A stretch of 64,000 bases of DNA from positions 34,953,541 through 35,017,540 of the forward strand of contig BTRK01000004.1 of the NCBI GenBank assembly GCA_036245805.1. The letters are read 5' to 3'. Source of the stretch: Pristionchus mayeri. Lineage: Eukaryota; Nematoda; Chromadorea; Rhabditida; Neodiplogasteridae. Position numbers and translations under genes: made by a program. A model generated the notes under the pieces. That model saw nothing but the letters and a program-made list of their open reading frames with translations, searched no databases and had not been told where the DNA came from. Each line of letters starts with the position of its first letter. The first letter of the stretch is position 1. Below are positions 21,524-33,200 of this stretch, in pieces.

Positions 21524-22443
21524 TGCCTATCTTACTTCAAGGGTCTCTGCCCCACTCCTCTGACATGTAATAATGTCCTGTGCGTGGGAGATGACTTTGT
21601 GATCAGATAATTGAGTCATCAGCGAGTCTTCGTTAGAAAAAGATGTGTAATCTACTGATTCACTTGATTTCGCAATATGTAAGTGATGAAAAGGAGGGAG
21701 AGAAGTGTATATGAAGTATTCTCTCGCATGTTGTAAAGTTCAAAGCAGCTGGCATCTACTTCTCTCACACTCTCCTGCAGTCTCTCTTCCAAAGTGTGGC
21801 CTATAGCTCTGGATGACTATACATGGTCATGAATTGATATTAAAAAGAAATGGTAATAGGTGTTCTTTAAACAATTCAATGGACGAACGAAAGTGGACGA
21901 ACGGCAATTCAATGGTGTTCCGAAAAAGATATGTTAAATGGTGTTCTGAATAACTTGTCCCGAACACCCACATTATTGATTAAGGAGGTAGATCAAAGAT
22001 CTAGAGACCTACAGTTCTCCTTTCGGCATCCTCTCTCTCCTCTACTGCGTGGGTCTCTAGTACAGCACGCCTGCGTACCCTCCTCTGCACTCTCCTCAAA
22101 CTACACAGTCTCTCGTCAATTCATAAATCTTTCTTAGGGAGGAGACCGAGACTGAGTGGAGAGAATGCAACTTGGGGATCTGAGGTAGTTCAAAAGTGAG
22201 CTACCGTAATCCACGTGATCTACCAAGTGATTGGGTGAAATATCGATTAGTTTCCGCACTAGCTACCGTATACCTGGCGGCTCCCACGCTAGCTACCGTA
22301 TGCCTGTTGGCTCCCGCGCTAGCTACCGTATGCCTGTTGGCTCCCGCGCTAGCTACCGTATACCGGGGGAAGTGGTCAACTTTGACCTACCGTATACCTG
22401 CGAAGTGGAAGGTCAATTGTTACCTTCCTACTCTACTAACCTG

Positions 22444-23780
22444 TCTCGCTCGTACCGTTTTAGTGAAGGTTTCAACGAAGATTATGCAATCGTGAAACAC
22501 ATTCTTTCTACAGGGATGGCTGCGCAAGAAATGATTATATTTGATAAGTGTAATGTTTCTCACCCATCAGTGAGGTGGGAGAGGAGGGCGAATAAAAAGA
22601 GCTTTTTTTGCGAAGTCATCCCTATTCCAGACCATTAAGAAAATTAAAAGAATTGGGCACTTCTTGGATAATTGGTCCACTTTATAAAATTCTCCTCATT
22701 TTATATTTTGCGTCCCTACTTTTCGTTGTTTCATCATCCATTATCTTCCTGATAGGGCTACGGATAAGTCATGATACGGTTAGATCAGTCAGGGACCTAT
22801 CATGTAATCTCGGAAGAAGTGGGTGAGCCAAATATCCTAGAAGTGACAAGAATTGAACGAGAGAGGAAAACAATATGGCATATTGCTGTCTGGCAATGCG
22901 TGAGTGAGAGTAAGAAAGTTCATAAAGTGACAACACGAAATACAGTATGTTGCAGCTGCAGATGGTCGCTACATGTGGACGGTGCAAGGCAAGGTCTAGA
23001 GAGAAGAACGACGACTCACCTAATTCATATATTTATTTTATCATTTATTTTATCAATTACCATGCATCTGAATCTCAATTAACATTATTCAATAGCAGTT
23101 GTCCTTCGTATTTCGATTTCTATGTAAGTCCTCAATATTTCTTTCTGATAAAGATGGCGAGAAAAGACGAAGGCAGACGAAGGCAAAATTAGAAATTTCT
23201 GAGTGTTCTTTCACAGGAAAGGCACATACGCTCGTTGTCGTAATTTATGCAAAAGTCAAGTGGCCAGTTATTTGATCTGGGATAGGTTCAAGGAATATGA
23301 ATTTTTTGGTGAAACATATTACTTCCTGATGTTGAAGAATTTGAGATCATAAATTATTTGAGAGAATTTGCTCCGGTATTAAGAATTATTTTGAACCATA
23401 CACAGATCGCTCATTAAAAGAACTAGATACAGTCGAGATAGACCTTCACGAGCGCCGGAAACTTGTGTTGGGATACGGTAAGACACATGATGCTCGCGAA
23501 TATTCGTATTACTCCTCTGAATGTTTGTTTAGACTAGCAACGGTCTGGATTTTTAAATTTATGAGCGAACGAACGTATTTGCAAGAAAAATATATTTATT
23601 GAACAGAAAAAAATTAATCACACATCCAATCAATAAAATGTTTTTCCATTCCGATAGTTCAAGTCGTCCGAATGTGCGAAAGTATTGACTAATCAATTCG
23701 CCGTTCTCGCTTTCATGCGCAGTTTCTTCTCCACATTACTCTTTTACTTTATTGCATTTTGTTGCATTTTCGTTCTCCAG
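22444..23780. other. Intergenic stretch after the palindromic element
   Basis: Host sequence resumes after the AACCTG duplication. I see no convincing exon chain, RNA gene or repeat. AT-rich sequence at 23540-23640 and a pyrimidine-rich run at 23700-23778 lead into the next gene. Confidence 0.5.
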
Positions 23781-23986
23781 ATGTCAGAGGACAATCCATC
23801 GCAAGCTAACGCCACCTTCTCACTTCAATTCCGGCTAAACGAGCAGTTTCTCTCGTGAGTAAACTTTGTACTTCATGTTTACTAGATTACAACTGCATTA
23901 CTGCGTTTAATTGCGGATCAGTACTGTACAATTTTCATAGTAGGTTCCGATCACAAGCGACGAGCGTCGCGGCTGCTCCTAATGCA
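23781..23986 (+). CDS. Duplicate first two exons of the small coiled-coil gene
   Basis: Exon 23781-23854 encodes MSEDNPSQANATFSLQFRLN..., and 23944-23986 encodes the FRSQATSVAAAPNA equivalent. Both match 24162-24374 in length pattern, phases and sequence. The ATG follows TTCTCCAG directly. They could serve as alternative first exons spliced to 24492 onward, or be a non-functional duplicate. Confidence 0.5.
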
Positions 23987-24161
23987 GTGAGTACTTCTAT
24001 TTTTACTTGCTCTGTAAAGTTCAATGTATTGCGTGTGTTCTTCGTAAAACTGGAGTGAAAGACAAGGAACTTGGTCATCAGTATTTATTGACGAGAGACG
24101 TTTCGGGCATTCAGCCCATTATCAGTCATGGATAATCAGTTCAATGTATTTCGCTCTCCAG

Positions 24162-25674
24162 ATGTCAGAGGAGAATCCACAGAAAGCTACCGCCACCCCC
24201 TCACTTCTATCCCGTCACTTGTCCCTTCTAAAGACCCCCTTGTGAGTTAGCTTTTTACCTCAAGTTTACTCTGTTCCTACTGCACTGTTGCACTGCTCAA
24301 TGGATAATTGGTGATGATATTCACTTCCCAGGTTCCGATCTGAAGCGACGACCGCCGTGGCTGCTCCTAACGCGGTGAGTACTACGATTTTACTACTTTG
24401 TCGGCAACGTTGTTGTTTTCACCTGCTAAACTAAAACTTTTTTTGTATCAATCTGTGGCATTTTCCTTTATTTTTAAAGCTATTCTGTCAGGATTGTCCC
24501 TATCGCCCGTCGGTCGCCCTCGGCAAGGCTGCCTCCATCTGCTCTTCTTTCGTCGCCAAGAAGGCACTGCGTCCGCTTGCAGTCGTCTCTGGATTGTGAG
24601 TAAGACTTATTTGAATAGTTTCTCTTCTCCCTATACTTTTCTGGGTAGCCGAGCTCTTTAGTGTGACTACTTTCGATGGTTACATAAGTGCTCGTTAGTA
24701 GCGTGAGGGAGCAATTTCGAAACCCGTAATGGGTGCTGTTTGCCCCTATTCCGCAGGCTGGAGTCGCACGACGCGTACGTCAACGTGAGCCTCAACGTGC
24801 AGTTGGGACGACGACCCGAGCAGCCGGCAGTGAAAGGTGAGAACGACATCTACGAGGAATATTATGCATCTCTCCCTTTCTGATGCTCTGTAGTCGATCT
24901 GAGAAAGCGAGATTATGAGGAGATTCAGACCACTAATCTTCTGTTCATTGTCATGGTTCTCTCGCTCTGAGCACTAGACAAGCATACGCATACATCTAAA
25001 TTTTATTACGGTGCTCCTTCGAGCTACAATTATATGCAAATTTCGATGTTTTTTTATCGGTGGAAACGGCGAAGGATCAGTCTAAACTGTTTATTTGTGG
25101 CCATATACGTCCGTGAGACATCAGAGATATTCTAATTAGGCAATTTCCGTGTAAAATTTTACAACACTTTTTACCAAAATTTTCCTCTGCAACGCAATCG
25201 ATTATTTCATATCTCTTGCTCTCTAATCGAAGAAGCTATGCATTTTGTAAGAAGAAGAATTTCTTCAATCTAAGAATTGCCTACGGGACGGTAAAGAGTG
25301 CGTAACGTCAAGACACAAATAGTTAATTAGATTGTTTATTTTGGCCATATTTTTGTCGATATGGTCAGCCCCCAATAATTTGTGCTAGCTATACCATATT
25401 TATGAAACACCAGATGTACGGGGCATTGAAAATAGCTTCTCGGGGTTATGAAACTTGCGAGAAAATTATTACGACGATAGCACGTTGTTCTCTCCTTGCT
25501 CATAGTCTAGTTTAGAGTTTTGATTTCGAAATATTGATTATGATCGTTGATCTTTGATCTCGGATCTCTGCAGGCGCCGTGGCTCGCGAGGCGGAGATAG
25601 AGAGGATCGAGCAGGAGATCGTCTGTCTGAATGACCATCTTGAGCAGCTGAGGAGGATTCAGGCCGAGAAGTGA
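24162..25674 (+). CDS. Small protein with C-terminal coiled coil
   Basis: Five exons (24162-24241, 24332-24374, 24492-24595, 24757-24836, 25574-25674) join in phase and give 135 residues. The ATG follows CTCTCCAG, as expected for SL trans-splicing. The N-terminus is MSEENPQKATATPSLL; the middle has an Ala-rich VALGKAASICSSFVAKKALR segment; DAYVNVSLNVQLGRRPEQ follows; the end, AREAEIERIEQEIVCLNDHL and EQLRRIQAEK, is a coiled coil of about four heptads. No signal peptide or membrane segment is clear. I do not recognise the family. The 737-bp last intron is the longest and holds no obvious repeat. Confidence 0.65.
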
Positions 25675-26896
25675 GACGGATTACGATATATCGACTGATC
25701 CCTAACTTGTGATTACTGTACACATCGTAGTGGTTTCATCTTCGCTAACAATAGTAACGTAACTTCGAGAAGTTTGCTCCAGTTTGTAAATACAATGATT
25801 GTTTGTTGTCGATAAATGTTGTTCACTTAATTATAATTTATTCTACTTTCGGATGGGTTACTCTCACCCTTCACATACTTTTCCCTTGCCATGACTCATT
25901 TTCCTCCTGATTCCAGCACAAAGATCAACGATCAATGAGAAGATGCGACTCTGGCCCGTGGAGTGATCATCGGTAAGGAGCACTGACTATTCTGCTGAAG
26001 GTGAAAATCAGATTGACGAGTATTTGGATAGAGGGATTTTTATAAACCACTACGGTTGCGTAGATCTGGGCTTCGACGTAAGATTCAGAAGCTGGTGTGC
26101 CCTGGGGCGCAGATTACCCATAAATGATCGATTAAGTGCGTGGTTATTCAATCACCAATCAATACGCTTCCCTTCCCCTAACCACACGCCCACTTCCCCT
26201 CCTACTCTCTGGTCTCTCGTCGCTTTGCTCGTCTCGCGCCCTCCTCCTTCTCAACACTCTCTCGCTTTGTAGTCTGTCTCGCGTCAATTGTAGTTTATAG
26301 CGCTCGCCTCCAAATCGCCCCTCCACTGTACGACTCTTTCGCCTCCCTTTTATTGTCTTTACGCGATCGATTTTCGTTCAATTTTGTGCAAAAAAAGGCT
26401 TGCCAAACCGAGATGCGCCTGTTGCTTATCGCGAAAAGAGGCGTGACGGGCGATTTGGCTTGTTTATGAGCGAAATGGCTTCGGTTTCGAGTTTAATGCC
26501 ACTTTTCTGGGCTAAATTTATTAATTTCAGCTACTTCCCGGCCGCTGCTATCCCGATCGCTTCACGAGAAGAGGTCTGGCTATGCACATTCTTTCCTTTT
26601 AATCGGTTTTTGGGCTATACTTTATCAAGGGACGTTTAAAATATCAAGTAATGAAGCTTTGCCAAGCATACTCGACACTGATGGCTATCGACTTCAGGTT
26701 CTCGATAACTACGGGCGCAGTCTGCGAGACAGGAGAGTAGAGGAGGTACCATTTTTTATATTTTTGTATCGCACTTTATACGTACTAATTCGTTATTATT
26801 ACTTTTTTGATTTGAGCAAGTATTATTGAAATTAGTGCGCCCATTCTGCTTCGTAACGGCAGTGAAACGTAGATTCAACTTTCTTTGGTGCTCTTG

Positions 26897-26986
26897 GGCA
26901 CTAGGTCGGATAAGAACTATGACGTTATGCCTCCTTTGACATATCAAATGCCGCATGCCGGCATAGTTCTCATCCGACATAGTGCC
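26897..26986. mobile_element. GGCACTAGG-family MITE
   Basis: Near-palindromic 90 bp starting GGCACTAGGTCGGATAAGAA and ending TTCTCATCCGACATAGTGCC, with a centre like CCTTTGACATATCAAA. Copies recur at 29675, 32387, 41690, 47327, 49682 and 59055. Confidence 0.8.
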
Positions 26987-29389
26987 GTGCTCTTGATACT
27001 ATTCTTATTAGTTTCCTCATGGATAAGTGTAATATCGAATAACCCAGTGCATTTACCTTTGAAAAATCAGGGTAACCTGATATCACCAGGATGAGGGACC
27101 AGGATCTATATTGGAAAAAAATTGCATTATTCAGCTCAATCGAGTACACGGTGACGAGGCGCGAAACACATCGAGCATGGACCGACGGAGGTGAGCAGTG
27201 TCATCATCTTCATTTATCATATGGCCTGGCCGTATCGGATGTACTTCTTCCACACAATGTGACCAACTGTGTCAAAAAATACATTGCCCCCAGCTAGATT
27301 GTTGTCATTGTATGAGTGGAAACGAGAAAATTTCCAATATTTTATTAATTTAGAGACTATTAAAAATTGCCCTGAAAATTGTTCGCCCCCTTCCATGGTG
27401 CCTTCACATCCAGAAGTAGTTTGCGACATTTTGATCCTAGCATGTGCCTATCAATAAAATTCGAAATTCTCAACATTATAGGCAAGCGTATTGCCGAAAA
27501 TTACCTTCCTGGTATGTTATGATTTTACTTTATATTGAGGTTATGAGGACGAATGTAAACTCCCATTTCGATGGTGGTGACTCGTGAGTAGCAAAACGCT
27601 AAAACATATTTCAAAACTGTTGTGTGTGTTGAGCAGGTTCGCACTGCACTACATTATCATGACGGGGTAGCAATTAAACTGAATAGAGGATTCATAGTAG
27701 GATGCAAAAGACTGACTAAGTAGTGCTCATAATCGTTTTGTTTTAGCCATGACAGTTTGCCCGGTCCCTGCTTGTTGCGTTTAGCATTCGTATCTAAAAA
27801 ATGAGCACATTCAAATGACACTTACCACACATCTAGAAGAGTCATGCATTCCGTGGACCTAGTGCACAGCAACCTTTGGTCGCTCTTTCTGAGTGCGATA
27901 ACGTGGTCTGAGTCCACGCTCATGCGATCTTTGATATTTCCTGTTTCGTCATCCTTCCTAAAATATAAACGTTTTCGTACTACTATTCGCGAACGAGGTC
28001 TCCAAAACAGAATCACTCCAAAAAATCATTAAATCCCCTTTGCTATTGCGCATCGACCTTTGATCGCCCTCTTCAAGCGATAACGGGTCAGAATACAATT
28101 CGGATTATCCAAGTGATTTTGAACTTTGCGATTCCCGGTTTCAGCCTACATTCTTGTTCTGTTGTCTGCACCCTACAACCAATGTTCTAGGATTGATCAT
28201 GGAAGAAAAATATGTCTTCCGTATCCACATTCTACCTGCCCACTGCGCCCCTCTTTGCTCGCCCCCTCTTTCGGCTCCACTCATCCCTCTCCCCTAATTG
28301 CTTATCACCCTACATGGGACGAGATCATCGATCGATGCATGCAAGCCACTCCCCCTCCCCCAAATCTCCCTACCCACTAAAAACAATCGTGTGCTGCAAC
28401 ATATACACACGCCCATAAAACGAGGTGGACCGTCGCTCGCTTTCGGCAGCACGCGCGATAAGCGAGTGTGAAAATGATCTCCGAGTGATAGCCGGGACAT
28501 GACATCAGGGGCCTGACTAATTCCCGGACGCGGCTGTGCAGGCCAATGATCAGATATGGATCACTGAAATCAATAGTGTGCCTGGAGGGGTGGTCAAAGA
28601 ATGATCAAACAGATAATAAAAAACTTTAATTTTGATAATGATGCTGATGACACGTGTCTCTTGTAAGGAATTCATGCTGCAAGAAAACATTTGATGTCAC
28701 CGAATTGATGAGTCTTAATTAGTGAGCACTAATCAGTGGTCGAAAAATAGGTCCAAAATGACATAAAGTGGAGTTCGGACCAGCGCAAAAGTAGAAAACG
28801 TACTCATTTTTTTAGTAATTTTTCTTTAAAACGTACCCATTTTCAAGGATTTCATATTAAATTTTAGAAACGTGCCCACTTTTACAATTTTTGTGACATA
28901 CTCTTTCGACCACTTGCACTAATAGGCCCTTACGAATGCCCCAATTGGTGAATTTACTTATAAGAAATAATTTCCTTCCAGGTCGCATCGGCACTCGGCC
29001 AGCAACGATGTGCCCGGGTACCTGGATGTCGTCGGCGTAGATGTACGGTAATTGAGTATTACGGTAAATATCATTTTCTGTCGCCAATTGACTTGGCAAA
29101 TTGGTGACAGCTACCATGCTCGAATCATGTTTCACCTAGGCCTGATTAGCCGAACCTCAGAGTGGGTCAATGGACCTTGCACACGGTGTCAAAAAATATG
29201 ATTAAAAATAGTGAGTGTAAGATAACGCGAAGATCCCTGGCACACTCTCTAGATTTCGCGCAATCACGGCACTAGATAGGAGAGGGAACGGATGATTTGA
29301 TTACTCCCATTAGCGAGCGAAGGCGATGCGAGATCGAGTGGCACAGCGCATCAAACATCTACTCTAATCGGCAGATATCGATTGTCCCT

Positions 29390-29480
29390 GTATCAGGGAT
29401 ATCTATTTCCCTGAATAGATCAGGGATACCAATTACCCTGAATAGATCATGGATATCGATCTCCCCAAATAGATCAGGGT
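29390..29480. repeat. Three copies of a roughly 31-bp tandem repeat
   Basis: The unit is like AGGGATATCGATTTCCCTGA plus ATAGATC. Its internal AGGGATA and CCCTGA make each unit weakly self-complementary. Confidence 0.7.
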
Positions 29481-29674
29481 CGGCGACCGGGTCAGTCCAG
29501 AACATTCTCACTTCGCTGATAGAAGGCGAGTGTCTCATTCGACATCGCCTTATCGGTGTCTCACTGACACATGTTTAGAGGAGAGACGGCCAATGGCGTT
29601 TGGGAGAAAGTCACGTGGAGAGATGACGGAAGAGGTGTCGTGATCCCGAAATGGTCCAATCAACCAATTGGGGA

Positions 29675-29751
29675 GGCACTAGGAGAACTATAACGTCGCC
29701 TTTGATATATCAAAAGGGCATGACGGCATAGTTCTCATCCGACCTAATGTC
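29675..29751. mobile_element. GGCACTAGG-family MITE, left arm shortened
   Basis: Starts GGCACTAGGAGAACTATAAC, has the TTTGATATATCAAA centre and ends TTCTCATCCGACCTAATGTC. Bases of the left terminal repeat (TCGGATG) are missing. Confidence 0.75.
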
Positions 29752-30261
29752 ATGGTGGGTGTGAGGAACAACAAAGGAAGTAGTAGTTACGATATGGTGT
29801 CTGGACGGGAACGATAGAGAGAGCTTGCGTGATGTTTCGCACTTCCCACGCGGCTGGCCAGAACACAGCTTCCGACTCCAGAGCAGACTGGAAACAAGAG
29901 CACTCTAGTCTCTAGTCTGATGCCTTCCGTCCGATTCCTCGACGACGACGACGACGAGAGAACAGCCAGCCAGACTGCCCTCTTGTTCCCGACTGCACTC
30001 GCACTTGTTGTGAGGAAGGTGCGCGAGTGTGGCAGGGGCGAGAGACAAGGCGAGATGAAGAGAGCGCAGAGCGGCAGAGCAGGAAGAGATAGCGTAGTGA
30101 TAGGAGAGAGGGGCTCCGCCCCTCGCTCTTCCCACTTCCCCCTCTCTCGCCGCCGCTCCTATCCTCACCAGCCCCGCGCTAACCCTTATCTGCGCCTCTC
30201 TCGACTGTCCCCTCTGCCCATCATCACACCTTCTTGCCTCCAAAGAAAGAGCAGAGCGAAG

Positions 30262-33200
30262 ATGATGCGCTTCGGCGGCGACGCGCTCTACTCCAGCTCG
30301 GACTGGTGGCGCGAGCAGCAGGAGACGGCACTCCCGCCGCTGCCGCAGCAGCAGCAGCACCTGCTGCACGTGCAGCAGCAGTCGCTGCAGCAGCCGCAGC
30401 AGAGGGGCGTGCTTCTGACGCCGTACGGGTCGAGCATGCAGCAGCAGCAGATGCAGGGCTACGATGACCGAGGACCGATCCTCTTCGAACCCATGAAGAT
30501 GATGGTGAATTTGTTATGTAATTTTTTTCACTCCATTTAATGCGTCTCATTGAATGTCGTGAGCGCCGAAATGTGATAGTGTGGATGTGAAGCGGGAATG
30601 TATGCGTGGAGTGATCTGTGATTGACGCGTATTGATTGTCGTATTGATTTTCTCATCTTTAGCTGTGATTGTGGAGTTCCGAGTCGCAACTGGTCTATCT
30701 TGCTAGAATGCATTACTCTGATCATTTGTTATTGTATGCTCCTCGTGATCGATGACTTTATTAATTTCTGCAACTGCTTTGCTTGCACATAGAAGGTGTG
30801 AAACGCCAACGGAGCGCGCTGATCACCTCTAACGATAATCTTTCTTTATTTGAAACCTGTTCGAGGGATTCCTATTGATTCGGGTGGACCATAGATGATA
30901 TATAAGACGTATGTGAAGCCTCGAGCCACCACTGACTTTTCATTCTGCATTTTTTTTAAATCGCAGCAATATTTTTATATTTCGATTGCTTCGACTCAAT
31001 ATTTTAGGCTTGTAGCGCGCACATACCTGAGCCAGTTAGTTAACTGGCGGCCATGGAAAATCAACGTATAATAAAAGCTCTCATCGGGCGGCCACCCGTT
31101 CATTTGTCGTTCGTTGAGCGGCGGCTACCCGTTGATTTGGAAAATCAACGTATAGGGGGTCATGGTGAAAATCGATAGCAGGTCATGGGTAGGTCAAGAC
31201 TAAGTACCATAACCAATCGATAGTACATTATCGACGATACCGTATATGGCTACCGTAACCCTCAATTATCGCGAACTGACTTTATTGTTAAAAAGTCAAA
31301 GTACCATAACCAATTCGATATTACAGTACCCCCAGATACCGTAACCCCGAATATCGCGAACTGACTTTATTTTTAAAAAGTCATGAAACCCTGTCCAATC
31401 GATTCTACAGTACCCAAGTGACTACCGTAACCCAGTTCCATGGGTCAGATCCTGTTCCTCGAGTCAATCATTTTTCTAAAAATCCTGAACATTTTTCTAA
31501 AAATCTTATATTAATTGTAAAATGACTCCACATTTATCAGAAATGCGATATGATACTTTGAAATATTTTTAGGATCAATTTTGGATTTTTAGAAAAATGT
31601 TTGGCCCAAGGAACTGGATCTGACCCATGGAACTGGGTTACGGTAGTCACTTGGGTACTGTAGAATCGATTGGACACGGTTTCAAGACTTTTTAAAAATA
31701 AAGTGAGTTCGCGATATTCGGGGTTACGGTAATGGTATACGGTATCTGGGGGTACTGTGCTATCGATTGGTTACGGTACTTTGACTCTTTAACAATAGTC
31801 ATTTCGCGATAATTGAGGGTTACGGTAGCCATATACGGTATCAGTCGATATTGTACTATCGATTGGTTATGGTACTTAGTCTTGACCTACCCATGACCTG
31901 CTATCGATTTTCACCATGACCCCCTATACGTTGATTTTCCAAATCAACGGGTAGCCGCCGCTCAACGAACGACAAATGAACGGGTGGCCGCCCGATGAGA
32001 GCTTTTATTATAGCTTAGGTGTGCTCTCTAGAAAAACCAGGTTTAACTGGCATTTAACTAGTTAGAATCGAGCTCAGCTGTGAGCGCGCACCTTGCTATT
32101 GATTCCGCTTATTCTAATTTTTCACTTATTTCACAGTTTTCACTGAGGATTATTCGTTATTAAGATCGCCAGTGACTTTATTAACGAAACGGAAGTGAAT
32201 CGCGTGTCTCGCTGTTATGATTAAATTAGTGTGTGACTAATGAGGATGACAAAATCTGGGGGTCTTTTTACGACCGGTCCGATCACAGATGTGATCGACT
32301 GATACAGGCTAATAACGAGAGTGCGGGGGAGAGCGATGAGACCCATTCCCGAAATGGATCACGCATGATGCCATTGGGCACTCGGTCGGATGAGAACCAA
32401 AAATAAAACCCTTCCGTCGTATTTTCGGAAAAGACGTTTTGAAAGTGTGGGAACACAATGCGAAAGTACTGGAGAAGTGTGTATTTTATTTGGTTATCGT
32501 CCGACCTAATGCCTGCTATTTTGGCACCCAACAGTTTCCCTTTGCGCTTGTCCCTATCTTATCTACTCTATCCGCGCGAGGCTAATTCCTGAAGTGTGCC
32601 AGTTATGTTGCCCGCAGTGATCCTTTTAGGATAGTTTAGTTACTTCATTAGCTCCTTGTCCTGGAACAGTCATTCCAGGAATGTATCAGCTCCGTGCCTC
32701 CTCCCTCCTTGTAAGAGTAGATCCACGCGGGAGTGTGTCACTGTTCTAGGCATCGATAAACGTGCGAAGTAGCGATAGAGCGTGGCAATCGAGGAGAGGC
32801 ACGCCCTCTCTGGGCGGACGGAACCCGCGCGCGCTCGCCCAGAGTTCTATTGATGTTATCGTGTTCCTTCCTTCTCTCCTCTCTTGTCAGTTCATCGCCA
32901 CTTAAATTGGGTAGGATGTGTGCGAGAGTGTGTAAGAGATACACGAAAATGAAGAGATTGGCATGGATTGGCACGGCTGGCACCTTGCCAATTGATTTGT
33001 TGGCAATGAGCAACGATGAGTGTTATTGTATCCTCAAATTTGGTTTCGAACTAGTTTTAAAAGTTATTATTGTTAAGCTCAACGTGGACACCGTATTGTC
33101 TTCCCTTTCGAATATGCATAATATACCGTAGTCGTGCAGCCAGTAATCGCCAGGGGGTGTTTGTCAGGAATTGTAAGTTGGCTGAAACTGGAGGGAGGCG

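Larger units (their letters stand above)
9589..22437. mobile_element. Giant inverted-repeat element, Polinton/Maverick-like ends, with LINE inserted in left arm
   Basis: The left arm (9589-9803 plus 15287-19030) and right arm (about 19259-22437) are reverse complements. The single-copy centre is about 230 bp. The ends are AGTAGAGTAGGAAGGTAACA and its complement. The 6-bp sequence AACCTG flanks both sides (9583-9588 and 22438-22443) and looks like a target duplication. Polintons make 6-bp duplications, start with AG and have long TIRs with tandem repeats near the tips. No DNA polymerase B, integrase, ATPase or capsid gene is present, so if it is one it is a non-autonomous or collapsed form. 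Both arms carry a CTACCGTA repeat near the tip, mirrored ORFs, a tRNA-like sequence and a 220-bp tandem repeat. Confidence 0.7.
25675..30261. other. Long intergenic stretch upstream of the receptor gene
   Basis: Exon-like scraps occur (25918-25974 before GTAAGG; 26699-26746 before GTACC) but do not chain into a gene. Two copies of the GGCACTAGG MITE family (26897-26986 and 29675-29751) and a short tandem repeat (29390-29480) are present. From 29920 to 30261 an open frame runs in phase into the receptor start and could be 5' UTR or an N-terminal extension. Confidence 0.5.

Noticed and set aside
9589..22437. Assembly artefact explaining the palindrome
   Set aside because: The arms differ by the LINE, by satellite copy number and by point changes, and a duplication flanks the ends; a simple inverted misassembly would give identical arms. 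It cannot be excluded fully without reads.
9589..22437. Autonomous Polinton
   Set aside because: No PolB, integrase, packaging ATPase, protease or capsid motif was found in either arm or the centre.
29905..30550. Antisense ORFs over the receptor first exon
   Set aside because: They are shadows of the Gln-rich exon (Ala- or Arg-rich translations).
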